In this document: positions 14,918 to 23,004 of the stretch, piece after piece
How positions within the stretch are numbered: position 1 is the first letter of the stretch
Layout: each line of letters begins with the position of its first letter
From: Seonamhaeicola sediminis
GTDB taxonomy: Bacteria > Bacteroidota > Bacteroidia > Flavobacteriales > Flavobacteriaceae
Assembly: GCF_004358095.2 (NCBI RefSeq)
Contig: NZ_SMZJ02000007.1
Location: 92,169 to 126,836, forward strand
Length of the DNA: 34,668 bases
Direction: 5' to 3'
Notes under the pieces: generated by a model
Told to the model about the DNA's origin: nothing
The model's database searches: none
Seen by the model: only the letters and a program-made list of their open reading frames with translations
Translations under genes and position numbers: made by a program

Positions 14918-17065
14918 TTATTCTATAATTTCAATGAGTCTTGCTCCCCAAATAAAAAAAACATCTTCTGTTTGTATGTTACTTATGAGGCACCTAATAG
15001 GAATTTTAAAATCGTCAAAACCACTTTCAATGAAATATTCTTTCCAAGTATTGGTTAAAACAATGTCTAAATTATTAAGAACCCCGTATTTATTTCCATG
15101 CTCCTGAAATCTAATTCTAATATTCCCTTTTCCTTTTAGCCAAACGGAAAACATATAGGTTTTTTTGTTAGATTTGAAACTTTGAAATATATGCCCATCT
15201 TTTTCTCCTGTTCCTACTATTTTAGTAGCATCGTTTTTTCCGTTTGGCGATTTTATTGCGTTTGAATCTAAATTTAATTGATGTTTAAACCACTTTTCGT
15301 TTTTAAGATCATTACTGTAGAGTAATAGGTTTTTGGAATTATTTTTATTCGTAGTTATTATTGTTTTATTTAGAATAAGAGACATTTGTTCTGATGTCTC
15401 AATTCTTTCTAACAAATCCTCACCAAAAAAATCATCGGTTGGAACATAATCTTCGAGCCCTTTGATTATTGGTAATTCCAAAGGAGGGTCATCTTTAAAC
15501 AAATCTTCAACGCTATTAATACGTTCTTCTCCTCTCCAATCAAAACCTCTTAAAAGTTTATCCCGTTCTTCATATTCAGATTCAGGGTGTAAGCTGCCAT
15601 CAACTTGGTTTAGTCGGGTGTATTCTTCTATGGCGCCTTCATCAAAAAGAATAGAAATACTACCTGATTTGGCTTTATCAATGCCTATAAGCTCTTGTTG
15701 ATCATTTCTCGCATAAAAAATAGATTCTGCATTTTTAGTAATATCAACTTGACGAAGTTTGTTTTCTTCATTGAATAAGCCTTTTAGGTGCATGCCATAA
15801 ATTTGGTTATATCCTGTTTTACTAACTGTATCTTGGCTAATAATGAAGGCATTTTCAAAAACTAAAAGTGAGTCAATTTTTTCTGATTCTGGATTCGAAA
15901 TTAAATGTATAGTATCTCCAGTCATTTGATTTTCTAAATTCCATAGTATTGGTTTTCGCTTAACAGAAAATCTATCACCAGAGTTTAATTGGTTAATATT
16001 AATAAGCTGAGTTAAACCTGTTTTTTGATTGGAGTGGATAGAATCTGCTTTTCCGCTTAAATCAGATTTGTAAATTCTAGCATTGTAATAGGCTCTAATT
16101 ATTCTGTTTTCGGGTTTACCAGTTACCATAATTTTATCGGCGTGCATATAGATAGAGTCCTTTTCTTGGACAGTAATAGCCAAGGCACGTTTGGTAATAA
16201 AAACAGAATCTTTTTCCTCGCCTTTAAAAACCTCGGCATAATGTCCCTTAATAATACTATGGTTTATGGTATCTGTAACTTTAATGTTGTTAGAAGCAGA
16301 AGCAAAATCCTTGGTGGTGTCAAAGTAAAGACTATCCCCTTCAATAATTCTATTATCGTAATCAATTCGGGCATTTTTAAGCGCATAACCTATCTCATTT
16401 TCAGAATCATAAAACCCTTTTTCGCAATAGGTAATGCTTTCTGGTGTGGTTATGGTTGAAGGGCCAAACAAATAAGCTTCACCAGTATCTGAGTAAAAAT
16501 CAAAAAAATTAGATTTAATGGTCGTACTGTCATTAACCAACACAACATTTTCAACAAATTTAAATTTGTTTTCTTGCATGTAATGTCTTCCTATTTTACT
16601 TGTAATAGTTGTTGTTGAGTCTTTTACAACCTTTCCACCACTGCTATAAAAAGCCTCCTGTTTTAATCTATCAAAATAAAGGGTGTCAGATGAAACGGTT
16701 GTTTTAGGGTCTTTTAAAATAACATCGCCTCTTGCTAGAGCTAATTGTGTGGTGCCACTATATTCAACATATTTAGAAGTCATGTTAACGGTGTCTGCCT
16801 GTTTCATCCTCACATTTCCATAAGCCTCAATGTAGTTTTCTTTGCCGTAATGAATGGCTTTGTCGCACCACATATTCATATCTTTATGGGCTATATGCAC
16901 CTGTTGGGAATCATCTCTTGTTAAAATTCTAGCACCTGGATAGTTGGTTTCATCTACATTTAATCTGCCTGCATATTTTATTTCTATTTTCTTTTTTTCC
17001 TGTGCGTTTAAAATGTTAACAAACCCAATAGATATTAAAAAAAATATGAGAAGATGTTTATTCAA
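14918..17065 (-). CDS. OstA-like (LptA/LptD N-terminal type) protein with an extra C-terminal jelly-roll domain
   Basis: About 715 residues. Residues 1-21 are a signal peptide (MNKHLLIFF...NILNA, cleaved before QEKKK). Residues 22 to about 555 form the OstA beta-jelly-roll repeats of LPS-transport proteins, seen as IEAYGNVRMKQADTVNMTSK, ALARGDVILKD and many similar D-T-hydrophobic strands. This part resembles periplasmic LPS-bridge proteins. The usual flavobacterial ending (DWRGEERINSVEDLF, FFGEDLLERIE) is present but is followed by an unexpected domain at about 577-715. That domain carries NLLLYSNDL, TYMFSVWLKGKGNIRIRF, TNTWKEYFIESG and FFIWGARL, a carbohydrate-binding/phage-tail-like jelly-roll pattern. 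I chose the TTG at 17065 because it starts a proper signal peptide just after a -7 box; an upstream TTG at 17125 lies inside a terminator hairpin. Confidence 0.85.
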   Translation of the reverse strand: MNKHLLIFFLISIGFVNILNAQEKKKIEIKYAGRLNVDETNYPGARILTRDDSQQVHIAHKDMNMWCDKAIHYGKENYIEAYGNVRMKQADTVNMTSKYVEYSGTTQLALARGDVILKDPKTTVSSDTLYFDRLKQEAFYSSGGKVVKDSTTTITSKIGRHYMQENKFKFVENVVLVNDSTTIKSNFFDFYSDTGEAYLFGPSTITTPESITYCEKGFYDSENEIGYALKNARIDYDNRIIEGDSLYFDTTKDFASASNNIKVTDTINHSIIKGHYAEVFKGEEKDSVFITKRALAITVQEKDSIYMHADKIMVTGKPENRIIRAYYNARIYKSDLSGKADSIHSNQKTGLTQLININQLNSGDRFSVKRKPILWNLENQMTGDTIHLISNPESEKIDSLLVFENAFIISQDTVSKTGYNQIYGMHLKGLFNEENKLRQVDITKNAESIFYARNDQQELIGIDKAKSGSISILFDEGAIEEYTRLNQVDGSLHPESEYEERDKLLRGFDWRGEERINSVEDLFKDDPPLELPIIKGLEDYVPTDDFFGEDLLERIETSEQMSLILNKTIITTNKNNSKNLLLYSNDLKNEKWFKHQLNLDSNAIKSPNGKNDATKIVGTGEKDGHIFQSFKSNKKTYMFSVWLKGKGNIRIRFQEHGNKYGVLNNLDIVLTNTWKEYFIESGFDDFKIPIRCLISNIQTEDVFFIWGARLIEIIE

Positions 17066-17082
17066 AGTGAAAATATTTGAGG

Positions 17083-17090
17083 CAAAAATA
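17083..17090 (-). promoter_or_regulatory. candidate -7 box for the OstA-like gene
   Basis: On the minus strand TATTTTTG matches TAnnTTTG. Initiation near 17078 would leave a leader of about 12 nt before the TTG at 17065, which supports that start. No -33 box is evident. Confidence 0.35.
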
Positions 17091-17112
17091 ATGATATATG
17101 ATTTTAGAAACG

Positions 17113-17145
17113 AAAAACGCTCCAAAATATTTTTGGAGCGTTTTT
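17113..17145 (-). terminator. intrinsic terminator after purA
   Basis: A perfect 15-bp stem (17113-17127 with 17131-17145) encloses a 3-nt loop and has T-runs on both strands. On the minus strand it ends the rdgB-rsh-fur-purA block 20 nt after the purA stop and isolates it from the OstA-like gene. Confidence 0.9.
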
Positions 17146-17165
17146 TATATCAGTTTTTAAAATTT

Positions 17166-18440
17166 TTACTTCCTAAAGATAGTTTGTTTTCTATCTGGAC
17201 CAACAGAAACAATTGTGATAGGAATTTGTAGTTCTTTTTCTAAAAAGTTGATGTAATTATTTAACTCTTTAGGAAATTGTGAAGCATCTGTCATGGTAGT
17301 TAAATCATCTTCCCAACCTTTCATTTCAGTGTAAACAGGCTCTACATTTTCTGGTTCTATATTGTAAGGTAAATGTTCAATAACATCGCCTTTGTATTTA
17401 TAAGCAGTACAAACTTTTAAAGTTTTGAATCCTGATAGTACATCACCTTTCATCATATTAAGTTGGGTAACACCATTAACCTGACATGCATATTTTAAAG
17501 CCACTAAATCTAACCAACCACAACGTCTTCTACGCCCTGTAGTAGCACCAAACTCATGACCTACACGCCCCATAGTTTCGCCATCTTCGTCAAATAACTC
17601 TGTTGGAAAAGGCCCAGATCCAACTCTTGTGGTATAAGCTTTAAAAATACCGAATACTTCTCCAATTTGGTTGGGAGCCACTCCTAATCCTGTACAAGCT
17701 CCAGCAGCTGTTGTATTACTTGAGGTTACAAAGGGATAGGTTCCAAAATCAATATCTAAAAGAGAGCCTTGTGCTCCTTCGGCTAAAATGGTTTTACCTG
17801 ATTTTTGAGCTTGGTATACATATTCTTCAGAGTCAATAAAAGTTAAGGATTTTAAAATATCAACAGCTTCAAAAAACTCTTCTTCTAATTTAGATAAATC
17901 ATAATTGATATCAACATTATAAAACGCTATCATAGATTCGTGTTTATCTGCTAAAGTTCTGTAGCGTTCTTTCCAATCCGATAGTTCTAAATCTCCCACA
18001 CGAATACCGTTTCTACCCGTTTTATCCATGTAAGTTGGACCAATACCTTTTAAAGTAGAGCCTATTTTGGCTTTTCCTTTAGCAGCTTCACTTGCTGCAT
18101 CCAATAATCTATGAGTAGGTAAAATAATATGTGCTTTACGAGAAATAAGAAGTGATTTTCTGTAGTCTATATCTTGTTCTTCTAGTTTATCAAGCTCTCC
18201 CTTAAAAATTACAGGATCAATAACCACACCGTTACCAACCAAATTAGTAGCATCATCATGAAAAATTCCAGAAGGAATGGTGTGCAACACATGTTTTTTT
18301 CCGTTGAAAACCAAAGTGTGTCCCGCGTTGGGTCCACCTTGAAAACGGGCAATAATATTATAGTTTTTTGTAAGTACGTCAACAATTTTACCTTTGCCTT
18401 CGTCTCCCCATTGTAGTCCTAGTAGTAAATCTACTGCCAT
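17166..18440 (-). CDS. purA: adenylosuccinate synthase
   Basis: PurA joins aspartate to IMP using GTP, making adenylosuccinate on the route to AMP. The 424-residue protein shows GLQWGDEGKGK with Asp13 and Lys16, FQGGPNAGHT with His41, GSTLKGIGPTYMDK, ILAEGAQGSLLDIDFGTYPF, TTAAGACTGLG and TGRRRRCGWLD. These are the complete GTP- and IMP-binding elements at normal length. It starts 13 nt after the Fur-family gene and is the last gene before a strong terminator. The family is known to be inhibited by (p)ppGpp, which makes its position downstream of the RelA/SpoT gene notable. Confidence 0.98.
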   Translation of the reverse strand: MAVDLLLGLQWGDEGKGKIVDVLTKNYNIIARFQGGPNAGHTLVFNGKKHVLHTIPSGIFHDDATNLVGNGVVIDPVIFKGELDKLEEQDIDYRKSLLISRKAHIILPTHRLLDAASEAAKGKAKIGSTLKGIGPTYMDKTGRNGIRVGDLELSDWKERYRTLADKHESMIAFYNVDINYDLSKLEEEFFEAVDILKSLTFIDSEEYVYQAQKSGKTILAEGAQGSLLDIDFGTYPFVTSSNTTAAGACTGLGVAPNQIGEVFGIFKAYTTRVGSGPFPTELFDEDGETMGRVGHEFGATTGRRRRCGWLDLVALKYACQVNGVTQLNMMKGDVLSGFKTLKVCTAYKYKGDVIEHLPYNIEPENVEPVYTEMKGWEDDLTTMTDASQFPKELNNYINFLEKELQIPITIVSVGPDRKQTIFRK

Positions 18441-18453
18441 TGTAAAAAATTAG

Positions 18454-18906
18454 TTATTTGGTTGATTTTCTATTTCCGTAAAAATAAAGTGAGTGGTTGT
18501 TGATTTCGATATCGAAAACTTCTTCGATAGTTTTTTTGATTGATTGGATTCTAGGATCGCAAAATTCTATAACTTCACCAGTATCAGTAAGAATTACGTG
18601 GTCGTGTTGTTTATCAAAATAAGATTTTTCATAATGTGCTTGGTTTTGACCAAATTGGTGTTTTCTAACCAAACCACATTCCAAAAGTAATTCTATGGTG
18701 TTGTATAGTGTGGCACGAGATACTCTATACTTTTTATTTTTCATGTTAAGGTATAGGGATTCTATATCAAAATGATCATTACTGTTATAGATTTCTTGCA
18801 GTATAGCATAGCGTTCTGGAGTTTTTCTGTGACCGTTTGTCTCTAAAAAACTAGTAAAAACGCTTTTAACTATTTCTTGATTTTTAGTATCTGCCTTTGC
18901 GCTCAT
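18454..18906 (-). CDS. Fur-family metal-dependent transcriptional regulator
   Basis: A 150-residue repressor-type protein. The N-terminal winged helix contains [18 protein letters not shown] and the recognition-helix region [20 protein letters not shown]. The dimerisation domain contains the metal-binding [22 protein letters not shown]. It has no C-terminal CxxC zinc pair, so the structural zinc site of E. coli Fur or PerR is missing or different. Iron, zinc or peroxide sensing cannot be separated from sequence alone. It lies between rsh and purA with 26-nt and 13-nt gaps, in the same direction. A -7 box within the rsh-fur gap could give it independent expression. Confidence 0.92.
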   Translation of the reverse strand: MSAKADTKNQEIVKSVFTSFLETNGHRKTPERYAILQEIYNSNDHFDIESLYLNMKNKKYRVSRATLYNTIELLLECGLVRKHQFGQNQAHYEKSYFDKQHDHVILTDTGEVIEFCDPRIQSIKKTIEEVFDIEINNHSLYFYGNRKSTK

Positions 18907-18916
18907 AATTTCGTGG

Positions 18917-18924
18917 CAAATTTA
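18917..18924 (-). promoter_or_regulatory. candidate -7 box for the Fur-family gene
   Basis: On the minus strand TAAATTTG fits TAnnTTTG and sits 10 nt upstream of the ATG at 18906. No -33 TTG is at the right distance, so it is weak. Confidence 0.3.
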
Positions 18925-18932
18925 CACCTTTT

Positions 18933-21155
18933 TTATAATCTGGTAACCTTATCTATACCATTAATTTTTTTAAGCTTTTCAATAAGCTTTTTTATTATCG
19001 TATTGTTTTTCACAATAAGATTAATTTTTCCAGAAAAAAGCCCATCATTACTTTCAAAATTTAGACTTTTCATGTTAACATGCATGTTAGACGAAATAAC
19101 TTGAGTTATCTCATTTACAAGACCTATATGATCAATTCCAGATACAGAAATTTTTGCTAAAAATTCGGTTTGTGTTGAATCAACCCATTTAGCAGATATG
19201 ATTCTATAAGCATAGTTTGATTGTAAACTCAAGGCATTAGGGCAGTTTTTTTTGTGAACCTTAATACCATCTGAAACTGTTAAAAACCCAAATACTTGGT
19301 CTCCTGGAATTGGGTTACAGCAATTAGCCAGCTTATAATCTAACTTTTCTTCTTCTTTACCAAAAACAAGCGAATCAAAGTTAGCTGTAACCTCTTCTTT
19401 TTCAATATCCTCTTTTGTTACATTTGCCTTACGTTTTATTTTGCTTTTTATAAAGCTCATTAAGGCATTACTTCTGGAGGCTGCAAAGTTTTTAAGCATG
19501 GTATTGTCTATAGTGCCAATACCAACTCTGTAAAACAAATCTAAACTAGTTTTTAATTTAAAGTAGTTTACTAGTTCATTTACAGAGGATTCATTAAGCG
19601 TGATTTTTAGCTGCTTAAGTTTTCGTCTAAGAATTTCTTTGCCTTCTTCTCCAATGCGCTTTTTATCCTCGCGAAGAGATGATTTTATTTTGCTTCTTGC
19701 TCTAGCAGTAGTGGTATAATCTAACCAGTTTGTGTTTGGTTTTGTGGTTTCGGAGGTTAAAATATCCACTTGGTCACCACTTTTTAGCTCATGACTTAAA
19801 GGTACTAATTTACCGTTAACTTTGGCGCCCCTGGTTTTCATTCCAACTTCGGTATGTATACTAAACGCAAAGTCTAAAGCCGTAGCTCCTTTAGGTAACG
19901 ATTTTAAATCTCCTCTGGGGGTGAATACAAATATTTCTTTAGAATAAAGATTTAATTTAAACTGCTCTACAAAGTCAACAGCATTGGTTTCCGGATTTTC
20001 AAGTGCTTCTTGAAGCCTGTTAATCCAAGTATCTAAATTATCTTCTTTTTCGTTACCTTGTTTGTACTTGTAATGGGCAGCATAACCTTTTTCAGCTATT
20101 TCGTTCATGCGCTCACTTCTAATCTGTACTTCAACCCACCGTCCTTTAGGTCCCATTACGGTTATGTGTAATGCTTCATATCCCGTAGACTTTGGGGATG
20201 AAATCCAATCGCGTAATCTTATGGGGTTTGGTCTAAAGTGATCTGTAACTATAGAGTAGATTTTCCAAGCAAAGAATTTCTCGTTTTCTAAATCACTTTC
20301 ATAAATTATTCGGATAGCAAATTTATCGTAGACTTCATCAAAAGATACGCCTTGATTTCTCATCTTTTTTCTAATTGAAAAAATAGATTTTGGTCGTCCT
20401 TTAATGGTATACTTAAAGTTCTCTTTGTCTAAAGATTTTTTAATAACACTACTAAACTGATTGATATATTCGTCTTGTTCTTCTTTACTTTCTTTTATTT
20501 TACCTAAAATATCAAAATAAATGTCGGGGTCTGTGTATTTAAGACCCAAATCTTCAAGTTCACTTTTAATATTGTATAGTCCAATTCTATGAGCTAGCGG
20601 CGCATAAATGTAAAGTGTTTCTGAGGCTATTTTTTCTTGCTTATCCGTACGCATGGAGTCCATGGTCTGCATGTTGTGAAGTCTATCTGCAATTTTAATA
20701 ATAATAACCCGTACATCATCATTAAGAGTAAGTAGCATTTTACGGAAGTTTTCTGCCTGCAAAGACACATCCATGTCTTTTTCCTTACTCATTGATGAAA
20801 TCTTAGTAAGCCCATCAACAATGGTGGCTACGGTTTCTCCAAAACGTTTTCTTATATCTTCAATAGTATAATCGGGGCTATCCTCAACTACATCATGAAG
20901 AAGTGCAGCGGCAATAGAGGTGGCATCTAACCCAATTTCTTGAGCTACAATTTTTGCTACAGCCAACGGATGGAAAATATAAGCCTCTCCAGATTTTCTG
21001 CGCTGGTCTTTATGACCATCCATAGCAACTTCAAAAGCACTTCTTATAAGTTTTTTGTCCTCGTCAGAAAGCGTAGTATAGCTTACTTTTAAAAGCTCTT
21101 TGTAGGCTTTGGTAATGGCTGCATTTTCTTTTTCAATCTCTTGGGCTGTCATCAT
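18933..21155 (-). CDS. rsh: RelA/SpoT-family (p)ppGpp synthetase/hydrolase
   Basis: A long RSH enzyme of 740 residues that makes and degrades the stringent-response alarmone (p)ppGpp. The N-terminal HD hydrolase has LLHDVVEDSP (His87-Asp88, Glu91-Asp92) and KIADRLHNMQTM, both intact, so hydrolysis is expected. The synthetase domain has GRPKSIFSIRKKM, YDKFAIRIIY, STGYEALHITV and WVEVQIRSERMNEIAEKG. After this come a TGS domain (IFVFTPRGDLKSLPKGATALDF), a Cys-rich zinc-finger region (CCNPIPGD...HKKNCPN) and a C-terminal ACT domain (ISVSGIDHIGLVNEITQVI). Length and order are normal for Bacteroidota. Two consecutive ATGs mark the start. It probably shares a transcript with the Fur-family gene and purA, and perhaps with rdgB 72 nt upstream. 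Confidence 0.97.
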   Translation of the reverse strand: MMTAQEIEKENAAITKAYKELLKVSYTTLSDEDKKLIRSAFEVAMDGHKDQRRKSGEAYIFHPLAVAKIVAQEIGLDATSIAAALLHDVVEDSPDYTIEDIRKRFGETVATIVDGLTKISSMSKEKDMDVSLQAENFRKMLLTLNDDVRVIIIKIADRLHNMQTMDSMRTDKQEKIASETLYIYAPLAHRIGLYNIKSELEDLGLKYTDPDIYFDILGKIKESKEEQDEYINQFSSVIKKSLDKENFKYTIKGRPKSIFSIRKKMRNQGVSFDEVYDKFAIRIIYESDLENEKFFAWKIYSIVTDHFRPNPIRLRDWISSPKSTGYEALHITVMGPKGRWVEVQIRSERMNEIAEKGYAAHYKYKQGNEKEDNLDTWINRLQEALENPETNAVDFVEQFKLNLYSKEIFVFTPRGDLKSLPKGATALDFAFSIHTEVGMKTRGAKVNGKLVPLSHELKSGDQVDILTSETTKPNTNWLDYTTTARARSKIKSSLREDKKRIGEEGKEILRRKLKQLKITLNESSVNELVNYFKLKTSLDLFYRVGIGTIDNTMLKNFAASRSNALMSFIKSKIKRKANVTKEDIEKEEVTANFDSLVFGKEEEKLDYKLANCCNPIPGDQVFGFLTVSDGIKVHKKNCPNALSLQSNYAYRIISAKWVDSTQTEFLAKISVSGIDHIGLVNEITQVISSNMHVNMKSLNFESNDGLFSGKINLIVKNNTIIKKLIEKLKKINGIDKVTRL

Positions 21156-21227
21156 AGATTAAAAGTAATATAAAGAATAGTAACAGCCAACAAGAAGACT
21201 GTTTTTTGTAAACTTGAAATGATGGGT

Positions 21228-21803
21228 TTAAGAATTTAAAAAGTCTATAAGTTTTTTAACTGCTTTTCCACGGTGACCAATCTTATTTTTTATACTTAAG
21301 TCCATTTGTGCAAAGGTGTCCTTGTACCCATTAGGTTTAAAAATTGGGTCGTATCCAAATCCTTTTTTACCTAGTTTTATTTTGGTAATAACACCCTCAC
21401 AAACCCCTGTGAAAGTTTGTAATTCATTATTGATTATAAGGGCAATAACCGTTTTAAACTGTGCACTTCTATTTTCTTTGTTTTTTAACTCTTTTAGAAG
21501 TTTTTTTGTGTTGTCTTCTGAATTTCGTTGATCACCAGCATATCTTGCAGAATATACCCCTGGAGCCCCATTTAAAGTATCAACTTCTAATCCAGTGTCA
21601 TCCGCAAAACAATCATAGCCGTAATTTGTTTTTATGTATTGTGCTTTTTGAATTGCGTTGCCTTCTATTGTTTCTTGAGTTTCAGGAATATCTTCAAAAC
21701 ATCCTATATCGTTTAAACTTAAAAGTTCTATGTCTTCGGGAATTATAAGTTGTACCTCTTTGAGTTTATTCAAATTATTAGTTGCAAATACGAGTTTGTT
21801 CAT
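21228..21803 (-). CDS. rdgB: RdgB/HAM1 non-canonical purine NTP pyrophosphatase
   Basis: Hydrolyses ITP, dITP and XTP to monophosphates and pyrophosphate, keeping deaminated purines out of DNA and RNA. The 191-residue protein begins with [12 protein letters not shown] (nucleotide-binding TNNxxK) and contains [20 protein letters not shown] with the catalytic acidic pair, SARYAG, and [12 protein letters not shown]. The terminal HRGKA corresponds to the usual SHRxxA motif. Length is normal. It lies 72 nt upstream of rsh in the same direction. A possible -7 box (TATTTTTG, 21871-21864) lies about 60 nt upstream of the ATG. Confidence 0.96.
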   Translation of the reverse strand: MNKLVFATNNLNKLKEVQLIIPEDIELLSLNDIGCFEDIPETQETIEGNAIQKAQYIKTNYGYDCFADDTGLEVDTLNGAPGVYSARYAGDQRNSEDNTKKLLKELKNKENRSAQFKTVIALIINNELQTFTGVCEGVITKIKLGKKGFGYDPIFKPNGYKDTFAQMDLSIKNKIGHRGKAVKKLIDFLNS

Positions 21804-21883
21804 TTTAAATAAAAGGCTTCTAGCCTTATTAACTTTTTTTAATTAGTTTTATGGAATACAAAGCAAAAATAAAATTTATAGTT

Positions 21884-21988
21884 ATGAAAAAATCACTTGT
21901 TTTATTGTTTTTTGTGTTTGCATTAGTGAATCTGCAAGCCCAAAACAGGAAACAATCTAACCCAACTATGAAAATATTTTTAAAATGA
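21884..21988 (+). CDS. 34-residue ORF with a signal-peptide-like sequence
   Basis: The ATG at 21884 opens a 34-codon frame whose first 20 residues (MKKSLVLLFFVFALVNLQAQ) are a textbook flavobacterial signal peptide with cleavage around LQAQ. Only about 14 polar residues follow before TGA at 21986. It may be a very small secreted peptide or the surviving 5' end of a decayed secreted-protein gene. The 65 bp after the stop hold no continuation in another frame that I recognise. It lies between the divergent rdgB and hpf genes. Confidence 0.35.
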   Translation: MKKSLVLLFFVFALVNLQAQNRKQSNPTMKIFLK

Positions 21989-22053
21989 TAAATATCACTT
22001 GATTTTTTTACAAAGAATTCTAAATTTATAATATTGTTTAATTAAATTGATTA

Positions 22054-22359
22054 ATGACTATGAATATAAACATTCAATACGTTCATATTGGCAACAGTGA
22101 AGCTATGAACACCTATGTAACAGAAAAGCTAAACAATCTTCATAAAAAATACGATTGGATTATTAAAGCCGAAGTCTATTTTGAAGTAGAACATAATGCC
22201 AAAGAAAAAGGGAAAATATGTAAAATTGAATTAAGTGCCCCTGGACCTAGAATTTTTGCCAGTTCTAATGAAGATCAATACGAAGAAGCGGTAAAGAACA
22301 CCATAAAGGATCTAGAAATACAATTAAAAAAGCGTAAGCAAGTTTTTAGTAGCCATTAA
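22054..22359 (+). CDS. hpf: ribosome hibernation promoting factor, HPF/RaiA family (short form)
   Basis: A 101-residue single-domain protein of the beta-alpha-beta-beta-beta-alpha HPF fold. It begins INIQYVHIGNSEAMNTYVTE, then has the helix KLNNLHKKYDWI, the strands KAEVYFEVE and KICKIELSAPG, and the C-terminal helix YEEAVKNTIKDLEIQLKKRK. Such proteins bind the 30S decoding channel and hold ribosomes inactive in stationary phase or starvation. It lacks the C-terminal dimerisation domain of long HPF. The ATG at 22054 and a second at 22060 are both possible starts. It is convergent with rlmH. Confidence 0.88.
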   Translation: MTMNINIQYVHIGNSEAMNTYVTEKLNNLHKKYDWIIKAEVYFEVEHNAKEKGKICKIELSAPGPRIFASSNEDQYEEAVKNTIKDLEIQLKKRKQVFSSH

Positions 22360-22381
22360 GCATCACATATTTTGCTAAAAC

Positions 22382-22424
22382 AACCTTATTACTATTGTTA
22401 CTTTTTATTGATGGTGATAAGGTT
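22382..22424 (+). terminator. possible terminator of hpf overlapping the rlmH 3' end
   Basis: aaccttat (22382-22389) pairs with ataaggtt (22417-22424), followed by cgttttttaaaa. The loop is long (27 nt) and the stem extends into the last codons of rlmH, so this is weak. Confidence 0.3.
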
Positions 22425-22878
22425 CGTTTTTTAAAATGGTAAAACCTCTGTACAGTTGTTCAATAAAGAACAATCTAACCATTTGATGTGAAAAAGTCAT
22501 TTTTGATAACGATAATTTACCGTTGGCTCTTTGGTAAATAGCTTCTGAAAACCCATAAGGACCCCCAATAACAAAAACGAGTTGTTTAATACCAGAGTTC
22601 ATGTGTTTTTGAAGGTATTCAGAAAATACTACAGAACTATATTGCTTGCCTTTTTCGTCTAATAGAATCAGCGTATCAGACTTACCTGTCAGGTTTAAAA
22701 TAAGCTCGCCTTCTTTTTGTTTCTGCTGTTCTTCACTTAAGTTTTTAGTATTTTTTAAATCAGGAATTATTTCAAAGGAAAATTTAATGTAAAACCCTAA
22801 TCGTTTAATATACTGGTTTATAAGTTGCTGTAATTCATTATTATCTGTTTTACCAATGGCAAGAAGTCTTATCGTCAT
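22405..22878 (-). CDS. rlmH: 23S rRNA pseudouridine-1915 N3-methyltransferase
   Basis: RlmH is a SPOUT-class methyltransferase that modifies pseudouridine 1915 in helix 69 of 23S rRNA on assembled 70S ribosomes. The 157-residue protein has the N-terminal IRLLAIGKT, the SAM-binding trefoil knot with LILLDEKGKQYSS, LVFVIGGPYGF and KLSLSKMTFSHQMVRLFFIE. The conserved C-terminus ends YHHQ. Length matches the family. A -7-like TATTTTTG (22891-22884) sits 5 nt before the ATG, but without a -33 box. Confidence 0.97.
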   Translation of the reverse strand: MTIRLLAIGKTDNNELQQLINQYIKRLGFYIKFSFEIIPDLKNTKNLSEEQQKQKEGELILNLTGKSDTLILLDEKGKQYSSVVFSEYLQKHMNSGIKQLVFVIGGPYGFSEAIYQRANGKLSLSKMTFSHQMVRLFFIEQLYRGFTILKNEPYHHQ

Positions 22879-22978
22879 AAAATCAAAAATAAGTATTTGT
22901 ATTTGCGAAATTTTTATTTAAAACTAAAATAAATAGCAATTTCATAAATCTAAAATTTAAAAAAGCAAATCTATTTAT

Positions 22979-22986
22979 TATTTTTG
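22979..22986 (+). promoter_or_regulatory. candidate -7 box that decides the nadC start
   Basis: TATTTTTG fits TAnnTTTG. Its last bases are the TTG codon of a longer nadC frame, so a transcript from here starts downstream of that TTG and uses the ATG at 23005. Confidence 0.4.
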
Positions 22987-23004
22987 TCGCAAACCAACAA
23001 AAAT

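Noticed and set aside
17066-17125. N-terminal extension of the OstA-like protein from a TTG at 17125
   Set aside because: That codon lies inside the purA terminator hairpin and upstream of the -7 box, and the extension would bury the signal peptide.
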